37,679 nucleotides of DNA from UBA1731 sp963653155 (GCA_963653155.1 CAVJWR010000020.1:1-37679); one strand, 5' to 3'; shown: positions 24,378 to 33,337, numbered from the stretch's first letter. Translations and numbers: made by a program. Notes: a model not told the origin generated them from the sequence alone.

Positions 24378-25089
24378 GGAGCAGAAGGGTGTTGCGGCGG
24401 ATCTCCGGCGGCAACTCAAGGTGATACCGCATGAACATGCCGAGAAACCGCACGGCGGAGGCAATGTCGCCCGCTCCGGCATCGCGCTCCCCGCCGGCAA
24501 GCGCTCGCGCCGTGGCACCTGATATCCGNNNNNNNNNNGATATCCGCACGGTCTTTGCCCCTTCCCCGACGTGGCCGAGATCGATTGCGAAGGGGATGGA
24601 GGCCGCAGAGAAATCCGCATCCGAGAAATCCGGCGACAGGCCCGCAAGCGACAGGAACTCGCACTCAAGGCCGACGATGGACACGGCATCGGCCGGACTC
24701 TCCGCCAAGCGGTCAAGCCTGCGTTCGAGGAACCTGAACCACCTGTCCGTATCCCCTCCGCCATGCGGACAATGTTCACCGACAAGATATGCGGCATAGG
24801 CGGCGAGGGCCGTCGCCCGGTAGTCGCCCCTTATGTATTCACGCATGTCAATTGGGGATGCCTCGCGTATCGCGTGGAGTTCGCCCTTCGCTCGCGCGTA
24901 GTAGACGAGTTCGCACGTGTAGAACAGGTCATACTGCCCGAGGAACTGGCTCTTGGGACGCACCGCCCCCTTGACAAGGGTCGCGACCGGACCCAGTTCC
25001 GGCGTGAGCCATGTAGTGATGTGGCTTGTGCGCGACCATGGGCGTATGTCGATGACGATGCCCTTCGTCTTTACCGTTTCACCGGCCAT
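24355..25089 (-). CDS. recO: DNA repair protein RecO, interrupted by a scaffold gap
   Basis: RecO works with RecF and RecR to load RecA on single-stranded DNA covered by SSB. The N-terminal OB fold is recognisable (TKGIVIDIRPWSRTSHITTW, LVKGAVRPKSQFLGQYDLF, with KGA-R-KS). The helical C-terminal domain includes ECEFLSLAGLSP and ends in LLLANKSRK. The usual C-terminal zinc Cys cluster is not visible. The start ATG (25089) has GAGG 6 nt upstream. Ten N interrupt codons near residue 187; both sides carry the same 8 bp, so the true protein is probably about 238 residues and intact. Confidence 0.85.
   Translation of the reverse strand: MAGETVKTKGIVIDIRPWSRTSHITTWLTPELGPVATLVKGAVRPKSQFLGQYDLFYTCELVYYARAKGELHAIREASPIDMREYIRGDYRATALAAYAAYLVGEHCPHGGGDTDRWFRFLERRLDRLAESPADAVSIVGLECEFLSLAGLSPDFSDADFSAASIPFAIDLGHVGEGAKTVRIXXXXRISGATARALAGGERDAGAGDIASAVRFLGMFMRYHLELPPEIRRNTLLLLANKSRK
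24529..24538. other. Assembly gap (10 N) inside recO
   Basis: The gap is flanked on both sides by the identical octamer GATATCCG (24521-24528 and 24539-24546). Removing one octamer and the Ns deletes 18 bases and keeps the recO frame, giving TVRISGATARAL across the join. This is most simply an unmerged contig overlap. Confidence 0.8.
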
Positions 25090-25135
25090 GCGCAACCTCT
25101 ACAGGGAACCCCATATGCGCAAGCGCCGCAGCCGA

Positions 25136-26779
25136 TCACTCTTCGATCCCGTTCTGGTGGGCGACGAGGGCATCTGCCCCGTACATCTTGCGGAGCTTAG
25201 GCTTCTCGATCTTGCCGGTGGGATTGCGCGGAACAGAGGCGAATATCACCTTGCGCGGCCGCTTGTAGCGTGGGAGGTCGAGACAGAAGTCGTTCACTTC
25301 CTTTTCCGTAAGGGACATTCCTTCCTTCACCTCTATTATCGCGGCGGCGATCTCTCCAAGACGCGCATCCGCAAGGCCGATCACGGCGACATCCTTGATC
25401 TTCGGGTTTGCCCGCAGGAAATCCTCGATCTGCACGGGGTAAAGGTTCTCGCCGCCCGTGATGATCACGTCCTTGGCACGATCCACGAGATAGATGAAGC
25501 CGTCGCGCTCTTCCGCCATGTCTCCCGTGCGGAGCCACCCATCCTCGGAAAGTATCTCCTTCGTCGCCTCGGGATTCTTGTAGTACTCCCTCATGACCCC
25601 AGGACCCTTGAGCGCAAGCTCGCCGACCTCGCCTGGCGCGACCTCGGAACCGTCCGGACGCAATATCTTCGTCTGCCAGCCATATCCGGCCACGCCTATC
25701 GCCCCCACATGGTCTATGTTTTCGATGCCGAGATGGACTGCTCCAGGGCCAGTGGACTCGGATAGGCCGTAGTTGGTGTCGTAATCGTGGTGGGGAAACA
25801 CCGTCTTCCAACGCTTTATGAGAGCCGGAGGAACCGGCTGTGCGCCTATGTGCATCAGCCGCCACTGGTCAAGGCTGTAGTCCGCAAGGTTCACGTCCCC
25901 GCGATCTATCGCATCCAGTATGTCCTGCGCCCACGGCACGAGCAGCCACACGATCGTGCAGCGCTCCTCGCTCACGCACCGAAGTATCCACTCCGGCTTC
26001 ACCCCCTTCAGGAGGACGGATTTGCCGCCCACGAGGAAACTGCCGAACCAGTGCATCTTTGCGCCGGTGTGATACAGCGGAGGGATGCAGAGGAAAACGT
26101 CGTCCTTCGTTTGCCCGTGGTGGTTCTGCTCCACCTTGCATGAATGCATCAGGCAACGATGGCGGAGTATGATGGCCTTCGGGAAGCCTGTCGTGCCGGA
26201 CGAGAAGTATATCGCGGCATCGTCCCCCTCGTGCAACGGGATGTCGGGCGCCTTCGACGAGCAGTACCCGACCATCGTCTTGTAGCTCACGTCGAAGCTG
26301 GGGCAGTCGTCGCCGACATACACGCCGAACTTGACCTTCGGGAGCCTGTCGATTATCTGCTCCACGCGCCCAGTGAATTCGGGCCCGTGGACAAGCACGT
26401 CGGCATCGGCAAGGTCAAGGCAGTACTTGATCTCATCTGCGGTGTAGCGGAAATTCAGCGGCACCGCCATGCATCCGGCCTTAAGTACGCCAAAGTATAT
26501 CGGCAGCCACTCAAGGCAGTTCATGAGCAGGATCGCGACCTTGTCGCCACGCTTGAGCCCACGGCTCAACAGGAAGTTGGCGAAGCGATTCGCCTTCTCG
26601 TCAAACTCCGCCCAGGTTATCTCGCTCCTGAACGCCTCAAGCGGACTGGACTCTATGAGCGAGTATTCACGCCACGTGGTGTTGCGCTTCTCAAGTTCCT
26701 GCGGGTTGATCTCGACAAGCGCAACGTCGTTCGGCCACTCGCGGGCGTTGCGCTCAAGTATTTCCGTTATCGCTTCCAT
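25136..26779 (-). CDS. AMP-binding acyl-CoA synthetase
   Basis: ANL-superfamily enzyme that activates a carboxylic acid as acyl-AMP and transfers it to CoA. The 547-residue protein has the P-loop YFSSGTTGFPKA, a conserved LCIPPLYHTGA region, the A5 motif NYGLSESTGPG, the A7/A8 motifs DGWLRTGDMAE and DRAKDVIITGGENLYPVQIE, and the catalytic Lys in NPTGKIEK near the C-terminus. It resembles long- or medium-chain fatty-acid ligases, but the substrate cannot be fixed. It lies 34 nt after a Gfo/Idh/MocA gene with a weak ribosome-binding site, and recO starts 46 nt after its stop. Confidence 0.9.
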   Translation of the reverse strand: MEAITEILERNAREWPNDVALVEINPQELEKRNTTWREYSLIESSPLEAFRSEITWAEFDEKANRFANFLLSRGLKRGDKVAILLMNCLEWLPIYFGVLKAGCMAVPLNFRYTADEIKYCLDLADADVLVHGPEFTGRVEQIIDRLPKVKFGVYVGDDCPSFDVSYKTMVGYCSSKAPDIPLHEGDDAAIYFSSGTTGFPKAIILRHRCLMHSCKVEQNHHGQTKDDVFLCIPPLYHTGAKMHWFGSFLVGGKSVLLKGVKPEWILRCVSEERCTIVWLLVPWAQDILDAIDRGDVNLADYSLDQWRLMHIGAQPVPPALIKRWKTVFPHHDYDTNYGLSESTGPGAVHLGIENIDHVGAIGVAGYGWQTKILRPDGSEVAPGEVGELALKGPGVMREYYKNPEATKEILSEDGWLRTGDMAEERDGFIYLVDRAKDVIITGGENLYPVQIEDFLRANPKIKDVAVIGLADARLGEIAAAIIEVKEGMSLTEKEVNDFCLDLPRYKRPRKVIFASVPRNPTGKIEKPKLRKMYGADALVAHQNGIEE

Positions 26780-26813
26780 GTCTGTGGACCGTCACCTGTT
26801 TCCCGTTCGCCGC

Positions 26814-27884
26814 TCAGCAGGCGACGGATACCACCTTGCCGCCATTCTGGGCGCTCTTGTGGGCTGCGGCACAGAGGGCAAGATTGTGTATCGCGTCCTG
26901 CGCGGTGAGGGGCTTGCCCGCAAGCACGCTCTTCGCATGGCCCTCGATGAGCGTCTGGTAGATGTTCTGGATCTTGCCGGGCTTGATCTCCGAGACCGCC
27001 TTGCCGTCATCGCGCTCCAGGCGGATGCGGATCGGCTCGTCGGCATAGCCGGAGAGCTGGAACATGGTGCCGAAGCCGCGCATCGCCGCCTTGTCGCCGT
27101 ATACCTCGTAGCCAAGGTTCGTCAACGTGCCGGCAAGGCCTCCGCGCATCTCCGAGAAGGCGGCGTTTACGCTGCCCTGCGTGCCATCCTCGAAGAAGAA
27201 CTTGATGTACGCGCCGTCCTCGGCCTTTATCTTCATCACCTTAGGATAGTATACCGCAGCGACCTTTGCTATCTTCTTGCCGAAGATGAACTCGGCGACG
27301 TAGAAGCAGTGGCTCGCCACGTCCCCTATCGGGCCTCCCATCTCCTCCACCTTGCCGCACCGCCACGTCGCCGCCTCAGCGGGATCATAGCCGTACGCGA
27401 ATTCCATGTGGAAGCAGCTGTCGTTCACCTTGCCAAGGCTGCCGGACTGCACGGCCTTGGCGGCGGCGATGTTCCAGGCATTGTTCACCATCATGTGGTC
27501 TACGGTGATGGAGAGCCCCTTCTTGCGGGCGAGCGCATCCATCTTCTTCGCATCCGCAACAGATGTCGCTATCGGCTTCTCTACGATGACGTGCTTGCCG
27601 GCCTTGAGGGCGGCAATGGCGATCGCCGCATGGGAGGCGTTGTTCGTCGCGACGTACACGCCATCGACGGACTTGTCGGCCAGCACCTCGTCAAGGGAGG
27701 CGTACCACTTGAGGCCAAGGGCCTCGGCCGCAGCCTTGCGAGCCTGGTTTACGTCCGTGGCGCCGACCAGCTGTGCAGTCTTCAGCGGCCTGAACCTCCT
27801 CCTGTCGCAGGCGTATCCCTCCTTCGCGACACGATTCTCGGCGATGCCGCCGAACCCAACGAGCACATACTTGACCTTTGCCAT
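26814..27884 (-). CDS. Gfo/Idh/MocA family NAD(P)-dependent oxidoreductase
   Basis: A 356-residue protein with an N-terminal Rossmann fold (KYVLVGFGGIAENR; VDGVYVATNNASHAAIAIAAL) and the family EKP motif in GKHVIVEKPIATS. The C-terminal alpha/beta domain has HMMVNNAW, GGPIGDVASHCFY with the likely catalytic His, and FFEDGTQGSVNAAF. These enzymes oxidise or reduce sugars, inositols or related polyols; this one's substrate is unknown. There is no signal peptide. GGGAGG lies 6 nt before the ATG, a very strong site. It follows argD by 50 nt. Confidence 0.88.
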   Translation of the reverse strand: MAKVKYVLVGFGGIAENRVAKEGYACDRRRFRPLKTAQLVGATDVNQARKAAAEALGLKWYASLDEVLADKSVDGVYVATNNASHAAIAIAALKAGKHVIVEKPIATSVADAKKMDALARKKGLSITVDHMMVNNAWNIAAAKAVQSGSLGKVNDSCFHMEFAYGYDPAEAATWRCGKVEEMGGPIGDVASHCFYVAEFIFGKKIAKVAAVYYPKVMKIKAEDGAYIKFFFEDGTQGSVNAAFSEMRGGLAGTLTNLGYEVYGDKAAMRGFGTMFQLSGYADEPIRIRLERDDGKAVSEIKPGKIQNIYQTLIEGHAKSVLAGKPLTAQDAIHNLALCAAAHKSAQNGGKVVSVAC

Positions 27885-27934
27885 TGAACGCCTCCCTTTC
27901 GGAATTTACTGGTTAGAAACGACTTGTTCGGAAA

Positions 27935-29134
27935 TCACTCGGCCTCGCCGTAGAGGCCATCAAGCGCGTCGGCCATCATCTCAACGGCCTCCTCGATGTG
28001 CTGTTCGCTCATCGACAGCGTAGGCAGGAAGCGCACGACGTTGCCATGAGCCGTAAGCACAAGTACGCCAATGTCGCGGAACGCATCGACTATCTCCTTC
28101 GGATCTCCATCCACGACCATTCCCACCATGCATCCGAGGCCGCGAACGTCAAGGATCTTGTCGTACTTCTCTACGAAGCACTTGAGCCCTTCGCGAAGCA
28201 GCTCGCCCTTGCGGACCGCCGCATCGAGAAGTTTCTCGTCCTCGATGATCTTGATCACGGCAAGCGCCGCAGCGGACGCGAGCGGATTGCCGCCGAACGT
28301 GGACGCGTGAGCGCCAGGCGTGAACACGTCGGCAAACTTCTCGTTGGATATGAGGGCGCCCATCGGGACGCCATCGGCTATCGACTTTGCCGTGGTGAAG
28401 AGATCCGGCTTGACGGAGAAGTTCTGCCATCCCCACCATTTGCCCGTGCGGCCCATACCGCACTGCACCTCGTCGCAGATCATGATGATGTTCTTCTCGT
28501 CGCAGAGTGCGCGTACGCCGGCCATGAACTCTTCCGTCGCCGGGTTCACGCCACCCTCGCCCTGCACGGCTTCGAGCATTATCGCCACGGTCTTGTCGGA
28601 CACTGCGGCCCTGAGGGAATCGAGATCGTTGAAGTCGGCGTAGTTGAAGCCGACCGGCAATGGCTCGTAGCCCTTCTGGCACCAGGACTGCCCTGTCGCC
28701 GTGAGCGTCGCCAGCGTACGGCCATGGAACGAGTTGCGCATCGTGACCACCTCATAGCGGCCTCCGTTCGCGGCGCCCCACTTGCGGGCGAGCTTGATCG
28801 CCGCCTCGTTGGCCTCGGCCCCGGAGTTGCAGAAGAACACCTTGCCGCCAAGACCGGATATCTCCACGAGCTTCTTCGCCAAAAGCACCTGCGGCTCGTT
28901 GATGAAGAGATTGGAGCAGTGGCCCAGCTTCGATGCCTGATTCTGGATCGCGGCGATCACGCCCTCGGTGCAATGCCCGACATTGTGCACACCGATGCCG
29001 CTCGTCATGTCATAGTACTGCTTGCCGCTTGCATCGTAGACCCGCGACCCTTTCGCCTTCTCGATCACGATCGAGGGTTTGTAGGTGGGCATAAGATACT
29101 GCCCGTAGAGCTTCATCACTTCTTCTGTGTTCAT
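27935..29134 (-). CDS. argD: Acetylornithine aminotransferase (class III PLP enzyme)
   Basis: Transfers the amino group between N-acetylornithine and 2-oxoglutarate in arginine synthesis. The 399-residue protein shows GIGVHNVGHCTEGV, FCNSGAEANEAAIKLARKWG, the ICDEVQCGMGRTGK segment with the PLP-contacting Asp, and the PLP lysine in TTAKSIADGVPMGAL. GNPLASAAALAVIK and a DVRGLGCMVGM strand follow. Class III enzymes such as ornithine or succinylornithine aminotransferases look alike, but the ATGA overlap with argB fixes the pathway. Confidence 0.92.
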   Translation of the reverse strand: MNTEEVMKLYGQYLMPTYKPSIVIEKAKGSRVYDASGKQYYDMTSGIGVHNVGHCTEGVIAAIQNQASKLGHCSNLFINEPQVLLAKKLVEISGLGGKVFFCNSGAEANEAAIKLARKWGAANGGRYEVVTMRNSFHGRTLATLTATGQSWCQKGYEPLPVGFNYADFNDLDSLRAAVSDKTVAIMLEAVQGEGGVNPATEEFMAGVRALCDEKNIIMICDEVQCGMGRTGKWWGWQNFSVKPDLFTTAKSIADGVPMGALISNEKFADVFTPGAHASTFGGNPLASAAALAVIKIIEDEKLLDAAVRKGELLREGLKCFVEKYDKILDVRGLGCMVGMVVDGDPKEIVDAFRDIGVLVLTAHGNVVRFLPTLSMSEQHIEEAVEMMADALDGLYGEAE

Positions 29135-29988
29135 TCCGTAATCTCCGTTCCCACGCCTTCACGCGTGAATATTTCCAACAAAAGCGAATGCGGCATGCGG
29201 CCGTCAACAAGGTGCACTTTCTTCACCCCGGCCCTGATGGCGCTCTCGCAACCCTCTATCTTCGGGAGCATACCCCCGGAAATCGTACCGTCAGCCTTGA
29301 GCGCCGCGACATCGGCCAGGCGCAGCGTGGACATCAGGCTTGAGGGATCCTCCGGATTGCGGAGAAGCCCCGGCACATCGGATACCACCGCGAATTTGCG
29401 CACCTTAAGCTCCTTCGCGAGGAATGCGGCCGCGCTGTCTGCGTTTACGTTGTACAGCTGCCCATCCTCGCCCGTGGCGAGCGGCGTCACAACCGGCAAG
29501 ATGCCCGCATCCATCATTTCACTCACAATGCGCAGGTCAGCCGCGACCGGCTCCCCCACGAACCCGCGATCGGGCTTCTCGATCTTCTCCGCAGTGAACA
29601 TCCAGTTGCCGTGCACAGGCCGCGCATTTGCCTTCAGGCGCTGCAGACGCTTCACCAGATCGGCGTTTACGACGTTATTGAGCGTGCGGCGCACAATCTC
29701 CATTGAAGGGGCATCGGTGAAGCGCAATCCGTCCACGAACACCGGCGCGATTCCGGAAGCCTTCAGTGCCGCAGATATCGCCTTCCCTCCGCCGTGCACA
29801 AGCACAACCTTCATGCCAACGGCATCCATGAACGCGATGTCGGCCAAAAGCGAATCGAGGTTGGCATCGCTCTCCATCACGCTGCCGCCAACCTTCACGA
29901 GCACTGTGGATCCGCAAAAATCCTGTATGTACGGCAGGGCCTCGGTCAAGACCGCCGCCTTATGCATCGCCAAATCCAATTTCTCCAT
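29131..29988 (-). CDS. argB: Acetylglutamate kinase
   Basis: Phosphorylates N-acetylglutamate, the second step of arginine synthesis, and is often the feedback-controlled one. The 285-residue protein has LTEALPYIQDFCGSTVLVKVGGSVM, VLVHGGGKAIS, DGLRFTD, the YNVNADSAAAFLAKEL nucleotide/substrate motif, VSDVPGLLRNP and ISGGMLPKIEGCESAI. The start is ATG at 29988; an ATG at 29967 (MHKAAVL) also matches family N-termini. A TATAAT ends only 10 nt before the first ATG, so the first choice would mean a nearly leaderless message. Confidence 0.94.
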   Translation of the reverse strand: MEKLDLAMHKAAVLTEALPYIQDFCGSTVLVKVGGSVMESDANLDSLLADIAFMDAVGMKVVLVHGGGKAISAALKASGIAPVFVDGLRFTDAPSMEIVRRTLNNVVNADLVKRLQRLKANARPVHGNWMFTAEKIEKPDRGFVGEPVAADLRIVSEMMDAGILPVVTPLATGEDGQLYNVNADSAAAFLAKELKVRKFAVVSDVPGLLRNPEDPSSLMSTLRLADVAALKADGTISGGMLPKIEGCESAIRAGVKKVHLVDGRMPHSLLLEIFTREGVGTEITE

Positions 29989-29998
29989 AAGAGTGCCA

Positions 29999-30004
29999 AT
30001 TATA
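29999..30004 (-). promoter_or_regulatory. Likely -10 element of argB
   Basis: A perfect TATAAT preceded by TGTGG lies 10 nt before the argB ATG. No good -35 is visible 17 bp upstream (TTTTCT). On the same strand GGCG/CGCC plus TTTTCT around 30046-30024 could be a weak terminator for ligA. Confidence 0.35.
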
Positions 30005-30063
30005 CCACATCATGCGGATGGAGAAAAGGCGTAATAGTTAGCCGCCGTTTGGCGCGGATATCG

Positions 30064-32178
30064 TCAGAACAGCATCCCCTGGGTCACTTCGGGTTTGCCT
30101 ACGGTCTCCTGCGGAGAAACTGCGCCGCCAAGCAGTTCAATGAGCTTTGCCTCGTCAATCACTTCCGTGCCGAGCGCACGGGCCTTTGCCGTCTTGGTTG
30201 CGCCCGTGTTCGCCCCTGCGATGAGATAGCGCGTATTTGAGGTTACCGCCCCCTGCACGATGCCGCCCGCCTTGCGGATCAGTTCGGCGTATTCGCCTCT
30301 CGGACGGGACAGCGTACCGGTAAGTACGCATCCCTTGCCGACAAGCGGGCCCTCAGTCGCCACGGCGCCCTTGTCCGCCCGCTTCGGGTCGATCCCCAAT
30401 TCCCGCAACCGGGCAAGATACCTGCGTCCGTACTCGCTCCCGAAGAATGCGATCACAGCACGGGCCGCCTCGACCTTTATCGGGAGTATCTTCCGGGCCT
30501 TGCCTTTAAGCGAGTCATTCTCGATGACCCCCCTCAGCACGGACGAATCCGCAAGGTCCGCGAAACTCTCGTGCTGCGCGGCGATATCGGCCGCCACGGT
30601 CTCGCCCACGCCAACGATCCCTGTCGCGAAAAGCCAGCGGTTGAGGGGGAGCGACTTCGCCGCATCAAGCGCCTTCACCACGGATGTCGCGTTCTTTCCA
30701 AAGAAGCGTCCCGCAATCTTTAGGGAAGCGAGGCGCGTCTCCCCTATGGAAAAGAGATCGAGAGGATCCGATATCCACTTCTGCTCGACAAGCGCCTCGA
30801 TTGCCGTCTCGCCAAGCGCCTTGATGTCAAGCGCGTTCCTGGACGCAAAATGCTCCACTCGACGCACCAGCTGCGCCGGGCATGCTGGATTTACGCACCT
30901 GAGCGCAACCTCGCCGTCAAGCCGCTCCACCTCCCCTCCGCACACGGGACACGCGGATGGCATCTCAAACGCCTTCTCCGCGCCAGTGCGCTTATCTGGG
31001 ATGGAGGACTCTATCGCAGGTATCACGTCACCAGCCTTCACGAGCCACACATGGTCGCCTACCCTGATATCCTGCCTTGCGATCTGGTCGGCATTATGCA
31101 ATGTGGCGCGCGATATCGTCGATCCGGCAAGCTCAACGGGCTTCAGTTCGGCGACAGGCGTAAGCACACCCGTGCGACCGACCTGCACCGTAATGCCCTC
31201 CACGACCGTTTCGACACGTTCCGGCGCATACTTGTACGCACGGGCCCATCTCGGACCGTGCGCAGTTGCGCCAAGCGTGGCATATAGGCTGCGTTCGTTC
31301 AGCTTCACCACCGCCCCGTCGATCTCAAAGCGGAACGTGTGGCGAAGCTTCTCAAGTTCATCTATCGCCGCGAACACTTCGTCCATGGTTGCACACGTCC
31401 TTGACCACGGAGACACGGGGAGGCCCCAGGCACGAAACGCCGCGATCATATCGGAATGCGTCGCGAACCCGTCGCACCCTACGCCGCCGGCATTGTAGAT
31501 TATGATGTCCAGAGGCCGCGTGGCCGCCTCCTTGGGGCTGCGCTGCTTCAGCGAACCTGCCGCCGCGTTGCGAGGGTTCGCGAACGGCTCGCGTCCGGCA
31601 TCCTCTTCGCGCTGGTTGAGCTTCACGAACCCGTCGCGGGTCATGTATACTTCGCCACGAACCTCAATGCTGTCCGGGGCATCGTCTGGCAGACGCAAGG
31701 GAACAGACCGTATCGTCCTCACGTTGAGCGTCACGTCGTCTCCGACCTGCCCATTGCCGCGAGTCGCCGCCCTGACAAGCTGGCGGCCCTCATACAGGAG
31801 AGAAATCGATACGCCATCTATCTTCGGCTCCACGCTGTACGTAAAGCCATCGACTTCCCTGCGCACCATTGCGTCGAACTCGGACAGTTCCCCCTTGGAA
31901 TGGGTTTTGTCCAGAGACTGCATCGGAGGATTGTGGCGCACCTGGTCGAATCCGTCCATCGTCTCGCCGGAAACGCGCTGGGTGGGAGACGTTTCGGAAC
32001 GGAACTCCGGATATTTCCTCTCAAGCTCAAGCAGCTCATCGTACAGGAGATCGTAGTCGCGGTCTCCAATCACTGGACGCGCCTCTACGTAATAGAGTCG
32101 ATCATGCCTTTCTATCTCCGCCCTAAGGAAGGCAATGCGCTCTGCGGCTTTGCGCCTGTCGGTGGTGACGTCGCTCAT
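30064..32178 (-). CDS. ligA: NAD+-dependent DNA ligase
   Basis: Seals nicks with an NAD+ cofactor during replication and repair. The 704-residue protein has the Ia domain (RIAFLRAEIERHDRLYY, DYDLLYDELLELE), the adenylation core with the AMP-accepting Lys119 in EPKIDGVSISL, and the OB domain (VQVGRTGVLTPVAELKPV). It continues with a C4 zinc finger (CPVCGGEVERL, CVNPACPAQL), helix-hairpin-helix repeats (ATGIVGVGETVAADIAA) and a C-terminal BRCT domain (GKGCVLTGTLSRPRGEYAEL, TSNTRYLIAGANTG). All domains are in the normal order. The ATG overlaps the preceding lipoprotein gene by 4 nt, an unusual partner for a ligase. Confidence 0.97.
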   Translation of the reverse strand: MSDVTTDRRKAAERIAFLRAEIERHDRLYYVEARPVIGDRDYDLLYDELLELERKYPEFRSETSPTQRVSGETMDGFDQVRHNPPMQSLDKTHSKGELSEFDAMVRREVDGFTYSVEPKIDGVSISLLYEGRQLVRAATRGNGQVGDDVTLNVRTIRSVPLRLPDDAPDSIEVRGEVYMTRDGFVKLNQREEDAGREPFANPRNAAAGSLKQRSPKEAATRPLDIIIYNAGGVGCDGFATHSDMIAAFRAWGLPVSPWSRTCATMDEVFAAIDELEKLRHTFRFEIDGAVVKLNERSLYATLGATAHGPRWARAYKYAPERVETVVEGITVQVGRTGVLTPVAELKPVELAGSTISRATLHNADQIARQDIRVGDHVWLVKAGDVIPAIESSIPDKRTGAEKAFEMPSACPVCGGEVERLDGEVALRCVNPACPAQLVRRVEHFASRNALDIKALGETAIEALVEQKWISDPLDLFSIGETRLASLKIAGRFFGKNATSVVKALDAAKSLPLNRWLFATGIVGVGETVAADIAAQHESFADLADSSVLRGVIENDSLKGKARKILPIKVEAARAVIAFFGSEYGRRYLARLRELGIDPKRADKGAVATEGPLVGKGCVLTGTLSRPRGEYAELIRKAGGIVQGAVTSNTRYLIAGANTGATKTAKARALGTEVIDEAKLIELLGGAVSPQETVGKPEVTQGMLF

Positions 32179-32579
32179 TTGTACCTTATCCTGCGCTTCT
32201 CCTGCGGCGCTGGGGCCGACTGCTGCGCCGGAGTGCGTTGCTCGGCGGTCTTGGAATAGGAATACGCCCGCTTCTCGGTGACAAGCACACCGCGCGTGTA
32301 TCCCGCCCGCCGTAACAGGAACAGCAGCTGGCGAGGCCCCTTGAGGCTTTGGATGCTGGCCGGCACCCGTATGTCTATCTGGGACTTCTTGTCGACTCCC
32401 GATTTATCGAGCAGCTTCGGGAGTTCTGCTGGCTCGATGAAGCGGCCATGCCACTTCAGGTCGCCGCTTTCCGTGTACTCAACCTCTGGGTGCTTTGCGT
32501 CCACAACGTACGTCTCGTGTGCGCAACCGCACACAAACGCAAACACAGCCCCAGCAAGAACAAGCATGCCAGCTCGCAT
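32175..32579 (-). CDS. Small lipoprotein of unknown function
   Basis: A 134-residue protein with a signal peptide ending in a lipobox (MLVLAGAVFAFVCGC, cysteine near residue 19). The mature part has YVVDAKHPEVEYTESGDLKWHGRFIEPAELPKLL, then IDIRVPAS and a helix-strand pair (LLFLLRRAGYTRGVLV). This arrangement loosely recalls the periplasmic domain of ExbD/TolR, but the similarity is weak and there is no membrane anchor besides the lipid. The tail is Gln/Ala/Pro-rich. The start is ATG 32579 (GGAG 9 nt upstream); a TTG directly before it is also possible. It overlaps tlyA by one base and ligA by 4. Confidence 0.65.
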   Translation of the reverse strand: MRAGMLVLAGAVFAFVCGCAHETYVVDAKHPEVEYTESGDLKWHGRFIEPAELPKLLDKSGVDKKSQIDIRVPASIQSLKGPRQLLFLLRRAGYTRGVLVTEKRAYSYSKTAEQRTPAQQSAPAPQEKRRIRYK

Positions 32580-33337
32580 CAATCGCCACTCCCTTGCCCG
32601 TCAACGGGCTTTCTCCACCATGCAAGGTATTCCACGTTCCCTTTGTCGCGCCCACGAATCGGCGACTCTTCCACACCAAGCAGAGACAATCCAAGCGACT
32701 CCTGCCCAAACGCCGATATGTCGTCCACCACGCGCCTGCGCACCTCAGGATCCACGACAACGCCTCCGGGGGCGAGGCCGCGTCCCGCCTCGAACTGCGG
32801 CTTGATGAGGGACACGATCTCCCCGCCCGGCTCAAGGACATCGGCCATCGGCGGAAGGATAAGCTTAAGCGAAATGAAGCTAACGTCCGTCACGGCTCGC
32901 GACGGACGGTTCGGGATATCCGTAGCCGTCATGTATCTCGCGTTGAAGTTTTCGCGCACCCACACCCTCGGATCGGACCGCAACTTCCACGCAAGCTGGT
33001 TGGTGCCCACATCGACCGCCATCACCATTTTCGCGCCATGCTGAAGGAGGCAATCCGTAAAGCCCCCGGTGGACGCGCCAACATCCAGGCATATGCGCCC
33101 ATCTACATTCCATTCCGGGAACGCGGCAAATGCGCCCTCAAGCTTTTCGCCGCCCCTAGATACGAATCGCGGCGGAGCCTCAACCTCTATCTGGTCGCTG
33201 TCGGCGACCATCTGGGCGGGCTTGGCCGCAACCTGTCCGTTTACGCGCACCTTGCCTTCGATGACAAGCGCCTGCGCCATGTTGCGCGATGCGACAAGGC
33301 CCCGTGCGGCAAGCGCATTATCGAGGCGGCACTTCAT
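32579..33337 (-). CDS. tlyA: TlyA-type rRNA 2'-O-methyltransferase
   Basis: TlyA proteins methylate ribose 2'-O positions of rRNA cytidines. Some have been described as haemolysins, a label best ignored. The 252-residue product has an N-terminal S4 RNA-binding domain (KCRLDNALAARGLVASRNMA, IEGKVRVNGQ), the linker FVSRGGEKLEGAF, and an FtsJ/RrmJ-like methyltransferase fold with the SAM motif CLDVGASTGGFTDCLLQ, VDVGTNQLAWKL, VTDVSFISL and LIKPQFEAGR. I start at ATG 33337, which overlaps the PEGA gene stop as TGATG; a GTG one codon earlier is possible. Confidence 0.92.
   Translation of the reverse strand: MKCRLDNALAARGLVASRNMAQALVIEGKVRVNGQVAAKPAQMVADSDQIEVEAPPRFVSRGGEKLEGAFAAFPEWNVDGRICLDVGASTGGFTDCLLQHGAKMVMAVDVGTNQLAWKLRSDPRVWVRENFNARYMTATDIPNRPSRAVTDVSFISLKLILPPMADVLEPGGEIVSLIKPQFEAGRGLAPGGVVVDPEVRRRVVDDISAFGQESLGLSLLGVEESPIRGRDKGNVEYLAWWRKPVDGQGSGD

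Noticed and set aside
21590..24424. A 944-codon plus-strand open frame opposite greA and dksA
   Set aside because: It is antisense to two well-recognised genes. Its translation is His/Arg/Leu-rich low-information sequence with no family motif, as expected from the complement of GC-rich codons.
27998..30034. A 678-codon plus-strand open frame opposite argD and argB
   Set aside because: Both underlying minus-strand genes have intact catalytic motifs. The plus-strand translation has no recognisable domain.
32579..33337. Haemolysin
   Set aside because: The TlyA family is sometimes named so, but the S4 plus FtsJ-like methyltransferase architecture supports rRNA methylation.
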